NCBI GenBank assembly: GCA_903890595.1
Contig: CAITBU010000169.1
Coordinates: forward strand, 1 to 7,742
Source: an uncultured Holophagaceae bacterium
GTDB lineage: Bacteria > Acidobacteriota > Holophagae > Holophagales > Holophagaceae
Reading direction: 5' to 3'
Length of the DNA stretch: 7,742 nt
Shown here: positions 7,584-7,742 of the stretch, piece by piece
Numbering within the stretch: position 1 is the first letter of the stretch
How the letters are laid out: each line of letters begins with the position of its first letter
Program-made: the position numbers and the translations under genes
Notes under the pieces: generated by a model
Databases searched by the model: none
What the model saw: only the letters and a program-made list of their open reading frames with translations
Told to the model about the DNA's origin: nothing

Positions 7584-7742
7584 CTATGCGAGGTGGGCCA
7601 GGGCCCAGGCGGCCACCGGCTGGGAGAGGCCATTGCCCAGCAGGCGGTAGCGGGCCTCCAGGGACAGGCCCTCGGGAAAGCGCAGGTCCCCCGGCAGGCC
7701 CAGCAGGCGGGCCACCTCAGACGGCGAGAAGCGCCGCACGCC
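7584..7742 (-). CDS. Dnmt2-like cytosine-C5 methyltransferase, C-terminal 52 residues (5' end outside window)
   Basis: The frame is open from the right edge of the window to TAG at 7586-7584. The residues run RRFSPSEVARLLGLPGDL, then RFPEGLSLEARYRLLGN, then GLSQPVAAWALAHLA. This fits the end of C5-cytosine methyltransferases: the '(F/S)(T/S)P.E.ar..GFP' block (motif IX region) and motif X (GN-x5-V, here GNGLSQPV). The spacing and the phrases 'LLG.P..f.FP' and 'YrLLGNsL' are especially like Dnmt2/TRDMT1, which methylates C38 of tRNA (Asp in eukaryotes, Glu in Geobacter). A DNA methyltransferase is not excluded, because the catalytic PCQ and ENV motifs and the target-recognition domain lie outside the window. 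It is probably co-transcribed with the nucleosidase-like gene, 9 bp downstream. Confidence 0.68.
   Translation of the reverse strand, partial: GVRRFSPSEVARLLGLPGDLRFPEGLSLEARYRLLGNGLSQPVAAWALAHLA

Overview
This is a very GC-rich bacterial chromosomal window with dense, short-gapped genes. The gene set (RNase HI, ComEC, a sigma-54 response regulator, a kinase-like TonB-domain protein and a Dnmt2-like methyltransferase) looks like a Gram-negative, Acidobacteriota/Holophagae-like (Geothrix/Holophaga) or deltaproteobacteria-like organism. That assignment is inference from gene style and base composition; there is no rRNA or other marker in the window. No mobile element, tRNA, rRNA or CRISPR array was seen.

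Layout. 1-177 (+) is the 3' end of a fold-type-I, class-III-like aminotransferase, whose stop codon overlaps the start of rnhA (174-623, +). A minus-strand cluster of three genes follows, read right to left: an NtrC-type sigma-54 response regulator (4608-3196); a small exported protein whose first mature residues resemble zinc-dependent S1/P1 nuclease and phospholipase C (3199-2528, coupled by a GTGA overlap); and a 603-residue membrane protein (2463-652). That last protein joins a degenerate kinase domain, one transmembrane helix, a coiled coil, a Pro/Ala-rich linker and a C-terminal TonB domain. Divergent from the regulator is comEC (4691-7102, +), the DNA-uptake channel with its metallo-beta-lactamase domain. 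The 82-bp divergent gap holds a 23-bp imperfect palindrome. Convergent to comEC, and overlapping its 3' end by 110 bp, is a nucleoside phosphorylase/hydrolase-superfamily gene (7574-6993, -). It is preceded by the 3' end of a gene whose C-terminus looks like a Dnmt2-type cytosine-C5 methyltransferase (cut by the window edge, stop at 7584).

How the genes may work together. The regulator, exported protein and pseudokinase-TonB protein are probably co-transcribed and may form an envelope-associated regulatory unit. The kinase fold would be in the cytoplasm and the TonB-like domain in the periplasm. The methyltransferase and the nucleosidase-like gene are 9 bp apart and could be linked through S-adenosylhomocysteine turnover, but the nucleosidase-like protein is divergent and its substrate is unknown. 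The most unusual item in the window is the pseudokinase-TM-coiled-coil-TonB protein.
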